This document shows, piece after piece, positions 17,133 to 25,817 of a stretch of 64,000 bases of DNA. The DNA is taken from the NCBI RefSeq assembly GCF_012650175.1, contig NZ_JAAILI010000080.1, positions 142,722 to 206,721 on the forward strand, read 5' to 3'. The first letter of the stretch is position 1, and each line of letters opens with the position of its first letter. A program made the translations under genes and the position numbers. Under the pieces are notes generated by a model that made no database searches, was not told where the DNA came from, and saw only the letters and a list, made by a program, of their open reading frames with translations. This DNA is from Sphingomonas sp. S2M10. GTDB taxonomy: Bacteria; Pseudomonadota; Alphaproteobacteria; Sphingomonadales; Sphingomonadaceae.

Positions 17133-17752
17133 GCCGCCATCCCCGGTGCCGGCACGGGATTGATCGCCAGCAGCAGCCGGGTCTCGCCGGTGTCGAGGAT
17201 CGGCGGCGAGCGATGCAGGATGCCGACCGGATCGGCCCCCAGCCGCCCCTTGAAGATGCCGACATCGCCGGTACGCAGCTGGCGGACGGGCAGGTCGGGA
17301 TCGGCCGCGCCGTGGGTCCACTGCGTGCCGGATCCTACCAAGGTGGTCAGCAGCCGCGCCGTGACATGGTCTGCATGGAATTTCCGGCATGCATCGGTTT
17401 CGATCACTTCCAGCCGGATGCTGACCGCGTCGAGCCGCTGAATGGCGGCGAAGCGGCGGGCATGGCCGAGGATTTCGTCCAGCAGCGCCTCGGCGCGATC
17501 ACCGGCGGGGTAGCCGGCTTCGGCGAGCCCCTCCCCGATCTCCGCCTCGGCCGCGTCGAGCGTGGTTTCGAAATCGAGATCGTCGATCTTCGCGAAATCG
17601 AGCGTCGCCAGCCAGGCAAGCGCGGCCGGCAGGGCGCGGTTCCAGACCGCCAGATGCACCTCCGGCCGCGCCACGGCCTCCAGCACACCGGGATCGCCGC
17701 GCTCGACGGCAATGGCCGATGCTGCGGTGCGAAAAGGAGCCGCGACGATCAT
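17129..17752 (-). CDS. DUF1826 domain-containing protein
   Basis: A 207-residue soluble protein, recognised as DUF1826 by its conserved C-terminal half: CRKFHADHVTARLL, TLVGSGTQW, GDVGIFKG, ILHRSPP and ETRLLLAIN. The family is often found beside COG0523 GTPases and has no known function. H126-x-D128, H180 and R192 are arranged like the metal facial triad and 2-oxoglutarate-binding Arg of Fe(II)/2OG oxygenases, a suggestion from pattern only. The ATG at 17752 overlaps the upstream cobW stop by 4 nt and its own stop overlaps the next cobW start, so all three are translationally coupled. Confidence 0.8.
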   Translation of the reverse strand: MIVAAPFRTAASAIAVERGDPGVLEAVARPEVHLAVWNRALPAALAWLATLDFAKIDDLDFETTLDAAEAEIGEGLAEAGYPAGDRAEALLDEILGHARRFAAIQRLDAVSIRLEVIETDACRKFHADHVTARLLTTLVGSGTQWTHGAADPDLPVRQLRTGDVGIFKGRLGADPVGILHRSPPILDTGETRLLLAINPVPAPGMAA

Positions 17753-18996
17753 TCCGCCGCCTCGGGAACGGCCTCGCCCCAGGCGGGGAAGGGATCGCGC
17801 AGGCCCATCCACAGCGCGGGCGTAAACGCCTTCACCGGCAGCAGGCAGGCGTCTAGCGCGCGGCGGATGCGGCCCTCGTCCATGTCGATGCCGATGAACA
17901 CCAGTTCCTGGCGGCGATCGCCCCAGATCGGGTCCCAATGCCCGGCGACGAAGCGCTCGAAGCGATCGTCGTCGGGCCAGTGCTGCTTGGGCACTGCCGC
18001 CCACCAGCGGCCCATCCGCGCGGTCATCGTCTGCGCGCCGGCGATGGCGAGCTCGCCGACCCAGTCGGTGCGGGTCGCCAGCCAGAAATGGCCCTTGGCG
18101 CGCACCACGCCGTCCAGCCCGCCCTCGGTGAGGAAGGCGTAGAATTTCACCGGATCGAACGGCGCCCGCGCCCGATAGACGAAGCTCTCGATGCCATATT
18201 GCTCGGTCTCGGGCGTATGGCTGGCATAGCCGTAGAGCTCCTTGGCCCAGAGCGGGTGCTGCGCGGCCTTTTCCTCGTCGAACAGGCCGGTATCGAGGAT
18301 CGCGTCGAGCGGCACCTTGCCATGGTCGCAGGTGAGAATGCGGGCATCGGCGTTGAGGCTGGCGACCAGCTTCTTCACCAGCGCCAGCTGGTCCGGCGTG
18401 ACGGCGCTCGCCTTGTTGACGATCACCACATCGGCGAACTCGATCTGCTCGACCAGCAGGCCGACCAGGCTGCGCGTGTCGCCTTCGCCCAGCGATTCGC
18501 CGCGATCGGCGAGGAAATCCTGGCTCGAATAATCCTTGAGCAGGTTGAGCGCGTCGACCACCGTGACCATGGTATCGAGCCGCGCGACATCGCCCAGGCA
18601 CACGCCCGCCTCGTCGCGGAAGGAGAAGGTGCTCGCCACCGGCAGCGGCTCCGAGATGCCGGTGCTCTCGATCACCAGATAGTCGAACCGCCCCGCATCG
18701 GCGAGCGCGCGGACTTCCTGGAGCAGGTCGTCGCGCAGCGTGCAGCAGATGCAGCCATTGGTCATCTCGACCAGCGCTTCCTCGCTGCGCGACAATGCCG
18801 CCTCGCCGCCGCGGACCAGATCGGCGTCGATGTTCACCTCCGACATGTCGTTGACGATCACCGCCACCCGGCGCCCCTCGCGATTGGCGAGGATATGGTT
18901 GAGCAGGGTGGTCTTGCCGGCACCCAAGAAGCCGGAGAGCACGGTTACCGGCAGCTTGGCGGCAGCCTCCGGCGCGGGCGGAACGGGATTGGGCAC
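17749..18996 (-). CDS. CobW/COG0523-family GTPase, first gene of operon (candidate zinc metallochaperone)
   Basis: A 415-residue G3E GTPase of the YciC/ZigA type. The P-loop GFLGAGKTT is at 22-30, NGCICC at ~80-85, ESTGISEP and the guanine motif NKAS follow, then a long CobW C-terminal domain with several Trp (GHFWLATRTDW, RWWAAVPKQHWP). It lacks the His-rich linker of the downstream paralogue. The GTG at 18996 was chosen because GAGGA lies 7 nt before it; no ATG is available in frame. A dyad operator candidate sits 21 nt upstream. It would bind metal at CxCC and use GTP hydrolysis to hand it to target proteins. Confidence 0.88.
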   Translation of the reverse strand: MPNPVPPAPEAAAKLPVTVLSGFLGAGKTTLLNHILANREGRRVAVIVNDMSEVNIDADLVRGGEAALSRSEEALVEMTNGCICCTLRDDLLQEVRALADAGRFDYLVIESTGISEPLPVASTFSFRDEAGVCLGDVARLDTMVTVVDALNLLKDYSSQDFLADRGESLGEGDTRSLVGLLVEQIEFADVVIVNKASAVTPDQLALVKKLVASLNADARILTCDHGKVPLDAILDTGLFDEEKAAQHPLWAKELYGYASHTPETEQYGIESFVYRARAPFDPVKFYAFLTEGGLDGVVRAKGHFWLATRTDWVGELAIAGAQTMTARMGRWWAAVPKQHWPDDDRFERFVAGHWDPIWGDRRQELVFIGIDMDEGRIRRALDACLLPVKAFTPALWMGLRDPFPAWGEAVPEAAE

Positions 18997-19016
18997 GCGA
19001 TTGTCCTCGATTGAAG

Positions 19017-19034
19017 GAGATGTTGTATCATCTC
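19017..19034 (-). promoter_or_regulatory. Candidate metal-response (Zur-like) operator C
   Basis: An 18-nt dyad with perfect 6-bp arms: GAGATG, six bases, CATCTC. Read towards the cobW operon it contains TGATACAACAT (19030-19020), identical to operators A and B. Its edge is 20 nt before the GTG of the first cobW gene. Of the three copies it has the best overall symmetry. Confidence 0.58.
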
Positions 19035-19201
19035 TATATCCGGCTAAGGGAAAGCTCAAGGCGATTGGCGCTGGAACGGGTGGGGCGCGATCCGGGGAGG
19101 GACCCACGCGACCCTCGCGCCCGACAGCCGACAAACGAGCGTAACAAACGGATGCCACCGGCGGGAAACCCCGCTCGGGCGGGCATGGCGGGAGGCAGAT
19201 G

Positions 19202-20842
19202 ATGCGTGACGACAAGACCCAACGGCCCGAGCGAAGCGCGGCCGCCGATGCGATCGACAACCCCGAGCGCCGCGCGCTGCTCGGCGCGGCTGGCCTGGCG
19301 GGGGTGCTGGCCTCGGCACCCGCCGCGGCCAAGGCCGGCCAGCGGGCGCTGGCGGAGATCGAGACGGTCGTCGTGATCTATGCCGAAAATCGCAGCTTCA
19401 ACAATCTGTTCGCCGGCTTTCCCGGGCTCGCCGATCCGCTTGCCGCGGCGCACCCCGCCCGCACCGCCCAGCGCGACCGCGACGGATCGGTGCTGAAGAC
19501 GCTGCCCAAGGTGTGGGAAGGCATGGTGCCCGACGAGCAGGTGGTCGAGCATCGCCGCTACAAGATCGGCCCGGACGATCTGCCGCCAATCGCCAACGGT
19601 CCGTTCGCGCTGGCGACGCCGGAGGGCGATCCGCTGCCGCACGGCGTGGTGACGCGCGACCTGATCCACGCCTTTTACCAGAACCAGCTGCAGATCAACG
19701 GCGGCCGCAACGATGGCTTCGTCGCCTGGGGGGATAGCGGCGCGCTGGTGATGGGCCATTATGGCGAGGCCTCGGCCAAGCTGCGCCTGTGGCAGATCGC
19801 GCGCGAGTTCACGCTGTGCGACCGCTTCTTCATGGGCGCGTTCGGCGGCTCCTATCTCAACCATCAATATCTGGTGGCGGCGCAACCGGCCTATTATCCC
19901 AATGCCGACAAGAGCCCGGCCAAGGGCCGGATCGCCCAAGTAGAGGTCGAGGATCCCAAGGGCATCCGGCTGAAGCTGGAGCCGACTTCGCCCAAGAGCG
20001 CGATGGACGGCCCGCCCGATTTCGTGCCGAGTTCGCTGAGCCCCGATTTCTGGTCGGTCAACACGATGTTGCCGCCCTATGCGCCGACCTACCAGCTCGA
20101 CGCCGATCGGCCCGGCTATGCCGACTGGAGCGACGCCAAGACGATGGTGCCGCAGCGCCATGCGACGATCGGCGACCGGCTGTCGGGCAAGGGCGTCTCC
20201 TGGGCCTGGTATGCCGGCGGCTGGGCGGCGGCGCTCGCCGGCCATGCCAACGACGGCAGCTTCCCCAGCCGCCCGAACTTCCAGCCGCACCACCAGCCGT
20301 TCAACTATTTCGAGCAGTTCGCCCCCGGCACCGCCGCGCGCGCCAGGCATCTGCGCGACGCGGGCGAAGGCGAGACGCCGCGCACCAACCATTTCCTTGC
20401 CGATGCGGCGGCGGGCACGCTGCCCGCGGTCAGCTTCTACAAGCCGCAGGGCAATCTCAACATGCATGCCGGCTATTCGGACGTCGAGGCCGGCGACCAG
20501 CATATCGCGGTGATCGTCGATGCGCTGCGCCGCAGCCCGCAATGGCACAAGATGCTGGTCGTCATCACCTTCGACGAAAATGGCGGCTGGTGGGACCATG
20601 TGCCGCCGCCCAAGGGCGATCGCTGGGGCCCCGGCACCCGCATCCCGGCGGTGATCGTCTCGCCCTTCGCCAAGCGCGGCCATGTCGATCATACGACCTA
20701 CGACACCGGATCGATCGCCCGGTTCCTCACCCGGCGCTTCGGCCTGGTGCCGCTGCCCGGACTGGTCGAGCGCGAGCGGGCGATGGTCGCGGCGGGCGGC
20801 CCGGCGCCCGGCGACCTGACGGGCGCGCTGACCCTCGGCTGA
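19202..20842 (+). CDS. AcpA-like phosphoesterase (acid phosphatase / phospholipase C family)
   Basis: A 546-residue secreted enzyme of the phosphoesterase family that holds bacterial phospholipase C and acid phosphatase AcpA. The catalytic region starts with VIYAENRSFNNLFAGFPG (metal and nucleophile neighbourhood) and ends with TFDENGGWWDHVPPP. It should cleave phosphate esters outside the cytoplasm. The N-terminus has ERRALLGAAGLAG before a hydrophobic stretch and an AAA cleavage site, consistent with Tat export, as for other family members. The ATG at 19202 has GGAGG 6 nt before it. It is divergent from the cobW operon; many phosphatases are metal enzymes, but no functional tie is shown. 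Confidence 0.84.
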   Translation: MRDDKTQRPERSAAADAIDNPERRALLGAAGLAGVLASAPAAAKAGQRALAEIETVVVIYAENRSFNNLFAGFPGLADPLAAAHPARTAQRDRDGSVLKTLPKVWEGMVPDEQVVEHRRYKIGPDDLPPIANGPFALATPEGDPLPHGVVTRDLIHAFYQNQLQINGGRNDGFVAWGDSGALVMGHYGEASAKLRLWQIAREFTLCDRFFMGAFGGSYLNHQYLVAAQPAYYPNADKSPAKGRIAQVEVEDPKGIRLKLEPTSPKSAMDGPPDFVPSSLSPDFWSVNTMLPPYAPTYQLDADRPGYADWSDAKTMVPQRHATIGDRLSGKGVSWAWYAGGWAAALAGHANDGSFPSRPNFQPHHQPFNYFEQFAPGTAARARHLRDAGEGETPRTNHFLADAAAGTLPAVSFYKPQGNLNMHAGYSDVEAGDQHIAVIVDALRRSPQWHKMLVVITFDENGGWWDHVPPPKGDRWGPGTRIPAVIVSPFAKRGHVDHTTYDTGSIARFLTRRFGLVPLPGLVERERAMVAAGGPAPGDLTGALTLG

Positions 20843-20881
20843 AGGCAGGGGCAGGGGAGCGTCCTGGGCGCCCCCTGCCGC

Positions 20882-22798
20882 TCAGAAGTCCGCGGTCAGC
20901 GAGAGGGTAGCGCGTCGCCCCGGCTGCAGCGTGAAGCCGCCGCCGCTCGACACTTTCCAGGCGAAATTGTCCGTGACATTGCGGATCTGCGCGCGGACCA
21001 GCACCGGGGTGCGGGCAACGCGGGTGCGATAGCGCGCGCCCAGGTCGATCACGGCGCGGGCGGGCAGCGACAGCGTGTTGGCGGCGTTGGCGATGCGCTT
21101 GCCCTCCACCGTCACGCGCCCGTCGATCGAGAAGCCCGGCAGCGCCGCCACGCGATAGTCGGCGCTGGCATCGACGAGCAGGCTGGTCCGGCCGATCGGC
21201 TTGGCACCCAGCCGACCGTCCGCCACCGCCTGGCCCGAGACGCGCGGGCGCAGCCACACCGCGCCCGCGACGAGGCTCATGCCGGGGAACGGCGCGCCGG
21301 ACAGCGAGCCTTCGACGCCGCGATGCATCACATCGCCGAGCTGGCGATAGGCGCCGTCGCTGCGGTCGATGTCGAAATAGGGCTTGGCGATCTCGAAGGC
21401 GGCGGCATTGAGCCGCCAGCCGCCGGGAAGGGCGTAGCGCAGCCCCGCTTCCATCTGGCGGGTGCGGAGTGCCGGCAAGGCCTGGCCGCGATTTTCTGCG
21501 TTGGCGGGCGCGACCCCGCTTTCCTCCAGCCCGCGCGTCGCCGCGCCATACAGCGTGAGCCGCGCGGTGGCGGTAATCGCCAGCGCGGCGTTCCATAGCC
21601 AGGGCTGGTCGTGCTGACCCGCCGGCAGGGCGCCGGGGACGCGGATCGTCTTGCGATAATCGCTCCGGGTCAGGCCGAGATTGAGTTCGCCCAGCCCCGC
21701 CCAGCGCAGCTCATAGCCGATCGCCGCACTGGTCTGGCGCACCTGATCCCGGCTGCGCGGGCCGAAGGCGAAGGCGGGCTGCGGCTGCGGATCGGACACG
21801 CCGATCGGCGCCGTGCCGAGCTCGACCGTGGCATAGCCGCCATAGCCGACCCGCACGTCGCGCCCGCGCAGCGAGCCGAGCAGCTGGTGCCGCCGCCTGC
21901 CTTCGTCGAAGGAGCGGCTGACGCGGATTTCGCCCGACCAGGATTCGGCGACCTGATCCTGCCCGGCGACCATCACCGAGCGGCCGATCCCGCGCGCGTC
22001 CACGTCGCGATAATAGGCCGCGTGATAGGTGTCGCGGGTGAAGCGGCTCTGAAATGCGCCGGCGGCGATCTGCCACTTGCCGAGCGACGCCTTGGCGATC
22101 AGCCCGCCATTCTGCGCATGGCCGGCCCAGTCTGCCCAGTCCTGGCCCCAATAGAGGCGGCGTTCCACCCGCCCCGGCAGCGCGGCACCGGCGGGAAAGA
22201 TCACCGGCCCCTGTTCCTCGTCGCCATAGTCGTAGCGCCCGAAAAAGCCGGTGAGCTCGACGGTCCTGGCCGGCCGCCAGCGCGCGACCCCGCCATAGCT
22301 GACATACCAGCCGCCGGTGCCGTTGACATATTCATCGTCGTACAGCCCGAAATCGGCATTGACGCTGAGCGTCTCCGTCACCGGCAGCGCCGCATCGACG
22401 ACGAGATCGGTGCCCAGATAGTCGCCGCTGTTCAGCTGTACGCTCACCACCCGGTCCTTGCCGGTGCGGCGCAGATCATAATCGACGATGCCCGTCGGCG
22501 CGGGCAGCGGATAGCCGAAGGCGGCCAGCCCCAGCCGTACGGTGGAGCCGCGCTGGATCACCGAGGTGATCGTCGCCTGGCGATCCCAGTACAGCCCTTC
22601 GATCCGGTTGTTGCCCGCATCGGTGGCGCTGAACCCGCGCACCTCGCCGCTGGCATAGATGCCGATCGATTCGCTGCCGACGCTCTTGCCGAAGCCGTCC
22701 TCGGCTTCGCGCGTGGTGTTCTCTTCGGTGCGCTGCGCCTCGGCCGGTGTCCCCCAGACACCGGCCAGTGCGGCGACCGCCGCCCTCAGACGCTTCAC
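20882..22798 (-). CDS. TonB-dependent siderophore-type receptor
   Basis: A 638-residue outer membrane protein with a signal peptide (~1-22, ending PAEAQ), a plug region (GFSATDAGNNRIEGLYWDR) and a beta-barrel with many aromatic strands, ending in LSLTADF. It has the character of receptors found beside DUF3526 ABC transporters. The start is a GTG overlapping the stop of the truncated receptor upstream (GTGA), so the two were one operon. Substrate unknown, probably an iron chelate. It looks intact, though its upstream partner and probably its promoter have been lost. Confidence 0.8.
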   Translation of the reverse strand: MKRLRAAVAALAGVWGTPAEAQRTEENTTREAEDGFGKSVGSESIGIYASGEVRGFSATDAGNNRIEGLYWDRQATITSVIQRGSTVRLGLAAFGYPLPAPTGIVDYDLRRTGKDRVVSVQLNSGDYLGTDLVVDAALPVTETLSVNADFGLYDDEYVNGTGGWYVSYGGVARWRPARTVELTGFFGRYDYGDEEQGPVIFPAGAALPGRVERRLYWGQDWADWAGHAQNGGLIAKASLGKWQIAAGAFQSRFTRDTYHAAYYRDVDARGIGRSVMVAGQDQVAESWSGEIRVSRSFDEGRRRHQLLGSLRGRDVRVGYGGYATVELGTAPIGVSDPQPQPAFAFGPRSRDQVRQTSAAIGYELRWAGLGELNLGLTRSDYRKTIRVPGALPAGQHDQPWLWNAALAITATARLTLYGAATRGLEESGVAPANAENRGQALPALRTRQMEAGLRYALPGGWRLNAAAFEIAKPYFDIDRSDGAYRQLGDVMHRGVEGSLSGAPFPGMSLVAGAVWLRPRVSGQAVADGRLGAKPIGRTSLLVDASADYRVAALPGFSIDGRVTVEGKRIANAANTLSLPARAVIDLGARYRTRVARTPVLVRAQIRNVTDNFAWKVSSGGGFTLQPGRRATLSLTADF

Positions 22799-23690
22799 AG
22801 CCCGAGGACGACCCGCGCGCGGATCGTGCGCGGCGCGCCCGGCGTGATCCAGACATTGCTGTAGCTGCTCTCGCTATAGACCTGGTCGAACAGGTTCTCT
22901 GCATCCAGCTGTACTCGCACGCCGCGGGTCACCTGATAGGAGAGGTTGGCGCGGGCGGTGACATAGCTGTCCAGCCGGAAGCCGCTGTTGACGTCGTCGC
23001 CCGGTCGTTCGCCGACATAGGTGAGGCCGCCGCCGATGCCGATCGAGCCCGGCTTGCGGCCGTCCGACTGCCAGAAGGCATAGAGCGCGCCGCTATGCTT
23101 CGGAACGTTGCTGAGCCCGCTGCCGACCAGTGCGGGGCGGCTGTCGCGCACCACCTTGACATCGGTATAGGCATAGACGGCGGTAAGCGTCAGCCGGTCG
23201 TCCAGCGCGACATTCACGTCGCCTTCCACGCCCTCGCTGCGCGCGCGCCCGGCGGCGATGTTGAAGCCGCTATTGGCGGGATCGGTCACCAGCACATTGT
23301 CCTTGGTGATGCGGAACAGCGAGACGGTGCTGGTCAGCCGGTCGCCCAGCAGGGCTAGCTTGACGCCGCCCTCCCAAGCTGCGCCGCGCTCCGGCGCGAA
23401 GGCACGCGCCGCCGCATCGACGCCCTGGTTGAAGCGGAACGAGCGCCCCCAGCTGACATAGAGCGATGCCCCCTTGGTCGGCACGAAGGTGAACGCCGCG
23501 CGCGGGCTGATGACCGAAGGCGACTGCCGATCGGTGCTATTCGACCGATAGTTGATGTTCTCCTGCCGGATCCAGTCGTGGCGGATGCCCAGCAGCAGCG
23601 AGAAGCGCTCGTCCAGCGTCATCAGATCCTGCGCATAGACGCTTTCGCCACGCAGTTTCTCCAGCAGGTTGTGGAAGGCGAACGGCTGAC
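22795..23690 (-). pseudogene. TonB-dependent receptor, C-terminal barrel only (5' truncated)
   Basis: About 298 codons match the second half of a TonB siderophore receptor: SVYAQDLMTLDERFSLLLG, SPRAAFTFVPTKGASLYVSW, SFRFNQGVDA and LDAENLFDQVYSESSYSN, ending RARVVLGL. No signal peptide, TonB box or plug domain precedes it. To the right of ~23690 the same DNA instead encodes, on the other strand, part of an ABC permease. The 5' half was therefore removed by a deletion whose edge lies at ~23680-23700. Confidence 0.75.
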
Positions 23691-24137
23691 TTCCGAGCTG
23701 TTCGATCGCTATGCGGGGCAGAGCTATGCCGCGCAGGCGCGCCAGAACGCGATCGTCGAGACCGCCGCCGTGCTCAGCCCCGCGATCGCGCTGCGCAGCC
23801 TGTCGATGGCCGCCGCCGGCACCGATTTCGCCGGGCACCGCCGTTTCCTCGAACAGGCCGAGGCCTATCGCTATGCGCTGGTGCAGCGGCTCAACCAGCT
23901 GCAGGCGGAGTCGGTGCGCTATGCCGACGACACTGCAGAGGATGCCGGTGCCGATCGCCGCAAGCGCGTGTCCGCGCGCAACTGGCAGGCGATGCCCGAT
24001 TTCACCTTCGTCGCGCCGACCGGCGCCGTGCTGGGGCGCGCGCCGCGCTGCCGGGCCTGGCCGCGCTGTTCGGCTGGCTCGCCGCCGCCATGCTGCTGCT
24101 GGCACTGGCGACGCGCCGCCTGGGAGCGTTTCGATGA
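23691..24137 (+). pseudogene. DUF3526 ABC-2 permease, C-terminal fragment with frameshift
   Basis: Reads ELFDRYAGQSYAAQARQN, ALRSLSMAAAGTDFAGHRR and QAMPDFTFVAP, typical of the last third of DUF3526 permeases. Near 24030-24042 the frame must shift by one base to continue into LPGLAALFGWLAAAMLLLA, the final transmembrane helix, and the stop at 24135-24137. The first two thirds (with the first membrane helices) are missing at the ~23690 junction. Both the truncation and the shift say it is non-functional, unless the shift is a sequencing error. Confidence 0.72.
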
Positions 24138-25405
24138 CCCTGTTCCTCCACGAACTCCGCCTGCTGCTGCGCCAGCGGCTGACCCTGTTCGCCCTCGCGC
24201 TGCTCGCGCTGCTGACCATCGCCGCGCTGGCGGCGGGCCTGGCGGAAGTCGCCCGCCAGCGCGCCGCGATCGCCGCCATTCCCGCCGCCCAGGCCGAGGA
24301 TATCGGCGCCATCGCCGCCTGGGTGGACCAGAAGAAGGACGCCGGCAGCGCCGCCTATTACAGCTTCCATCCCACCTGGGACGCGCCATCGCCGCTCGCC
24401 TTCGCGGCGCTCGGGATGCGCGACGTCGCGCCCTATATCCTGCGCGTCCGCGCGCTGGGGCTGGAGGCGCAGATCTATGACGGCGACACCTTCAACCCCG
24501 AGCTGGCGCTGCCCGGCCGGTTCGATTTCGCCTTCGTGCTGGTGTTCCTGGCGCCCTTGTTCGTGATCGCGCTGTTCCACGATCTCGTCTCGGGCGAGCG
24601 CGAGGCCGGGCGCCAGCGGACGCTGGAGGCGCTGCCGGGGGGCGGGGCGGCGCTGTGGCGCCGACGGACCCTGTTGCGGCTGGTGCTGCTCTGGGCGGTG
24701 CTGGCGCTGCCCTTCGCGATCGCGGCGGCGATCGAGGGCGTCGCACCATTCACGGTCCTGCTCGTGCTGGCGGTGATCGCCGCCTATCTGCTGTTCTGGA
24801 TCGCGCTGGCGGCGCTGGTCGGCCGGCTGCGCTGGAGCTCGGTCGCCAACGCGGCGACGCTGGCGGCGGCCTGGCTGGTGCTGGTGCTGATCGTGCCGAC
24901 GCTCGCCAATGTGCTGATCAACCAGGCGGTCCCGGTCAACCAGGGTGCCGAGATCGCGCTCGCCCAGCGCGAGGCGGTCAACCGCGCGTGGGACATTCCG
25001 CGCGAGGCGACAATGCGGCGCTTCTACGCCGCGCATCCCGAATGGGCGGATTCGGCGCCGCTGGGTTCCGAATTCCACTACAAATGGTATTTCGCCTTCC
25101 ACGAGAATGGCGATGCGAGCGTGGCGGATCGCGTCCGCGCCTATCGCGCCGGGCTGGAGCAGCGCGACGCGGCGGGCCGGGCGCTCGGCTGGGTGCTGCC
25201 CTCGGTAGGGGTGCAGGCGCTGCTGACCCGGCTCGCGGATACCGATCTGGCCGGGCAGCTCGCCTATCAGGACCGGATCCGCGCCTCCCACGCCCGGCTG
25301 CGCAATTTCTATTACGGCTATCTGTTCCGCGACCGCCCGTTCGAAAAGGCGGACTTTGACCGCGCGCCGAGGTTCGATCCCCGAATTGGCGGACCCGCTT
25401 CCTGA
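24134..25405 (+). CDS. DUF3526-type ABC-2 transporter permease
   Basis: A 423-residue membrane protein. There is one transmembrane helix at ~15-40, a large outside loop (~45-140), then about four helices between ~140 and 270, and a long C-terminal soluble part with RALGWVLPSVGVQ near the end. The N-terminus MTLFLHELRLLLRQRL fits ABC-2 permeases. The ATG overlaps the stop of the broken paralogous permease by 4 nt. These transporters normally come as one ATPase plus two such permeases beside a TonB receptor. Here the ATPase is absent and the partner broken, so this protein is probably orphaned. Confidence 0.8.
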   Translation: MTLFLHELRLLLRQRLTLFALALLALLTIAALAAGLAEVARQRAAIAAIPAAQAEDIGAIAAWVDQKKDAGSAAYYSFHPTWDAPSPLAFAALGMRDVAPYILRVRALGLEAQIYDGDTFNPELALPGRFDFAFVLVFLAPLFVIALFHDLVSGEREAGRQRTLEALPGGGAALWRRRTLLRLVLLWAVLALPFAIAAAIEGVAPFTVLLVLAVIAAYLLFWIALAALVGRLRWSSVANAATLAAAWLVLVLIVPTLANVLINQAVPVNQGAEIALAQREAVNRAWDIPREATMRRFYAAHPEWADSAPLGSEFHYKWYFAFHENGDASVADRVRAYRAGLEQRDAAGRALGWVLPSVGVQALLTRLADTDLAGQLAYQDRIRASHARLRNFYYGYLFRDRPFEKADFDRAPRFDPRIGGPAS

Positions 25406-25490
25406 GCGAGCGTCTGGTGGCATGCGGTAGAAGTGCGGCCGTTGCGGACGCCGCGTCCGGCGGCCGCCGATGTCGGTACGGGCGCCCCCA

Positions 25491-25730
25491 TCAGGCTTCC
25501 GGCTTCGGCTCCGGCTTGGGCAGCTTGTGTCGTTCGGTGTGACACGGCGTGCCGGCAGGCGCGGGCCGCTGCTGTCGGCCGTGCGGCGCGGGGGTGGCGC
25601 GTTCCGCGTCTTCGCGTTCGGCCAGCGTCCGGCACATTTCCGGATGCTTGACTGTAAGCTTGCCGACCGGCCGTTCACCCGACTGCATCGTGCTTGCGCC
25701 GACGGCCAGCGCAGCGAGCAGTTCTATCAT
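25491..25730 (-). CDS. Small putative secreted protein, unknown function
   Basis: A 79-residue protein with a short hydrophobic start (MIELLAALAVGAS) that may be a signal peptide, one MCRT segment, and a Pro/Lys-rich tail (KLPKPEPKPEA). The ATG is preceded by GGAGAT at 5 nt, which supports a real gene. I do not recognise a domain. It lies after the trypsin-like gene in the same direction, separated by a strong hairpin, so it has its own transcription. Confidence 0.5.
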   Translation of the reverse strand: MIELLAALAVGASTMQSGERPVGKLTVKHPEMCRTLAEREDAERATPAPHGRQQRPAPAGTPCHTERHKLPKPEPKPEA

Positions 25731-25772
25731 GGCGTATCTCCTGATCGCGTGGGGCGCGGCGGCGGGTAAAGG

Positions 25773-25810
25773 AGCAACGCCCTGCCGGATCGTTCCGGCT
25801 GGGCGTTGCT
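25773..25810 (-). terminator. Terminator hairpin after PEP-CTERM protease
   Basis: A 17-bp stem with one mismatch and a 4-nt loop (25773-25789 with 25794-25810), 8 nt past the protease stop on the minus strand, followed by CTTTA. Confidence 0.75.
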
Positions 25811-25817
25811 CTGGAGG

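Noticed and set aside
23578..24480. A 300-codon plus-strand frame starting at 23578 as an intact permease
   Set aside because: Its first ~35 codons are antisense to the TonB receptor and the frame leaves the permease sequence near 24040; it is a fragment with a shift.
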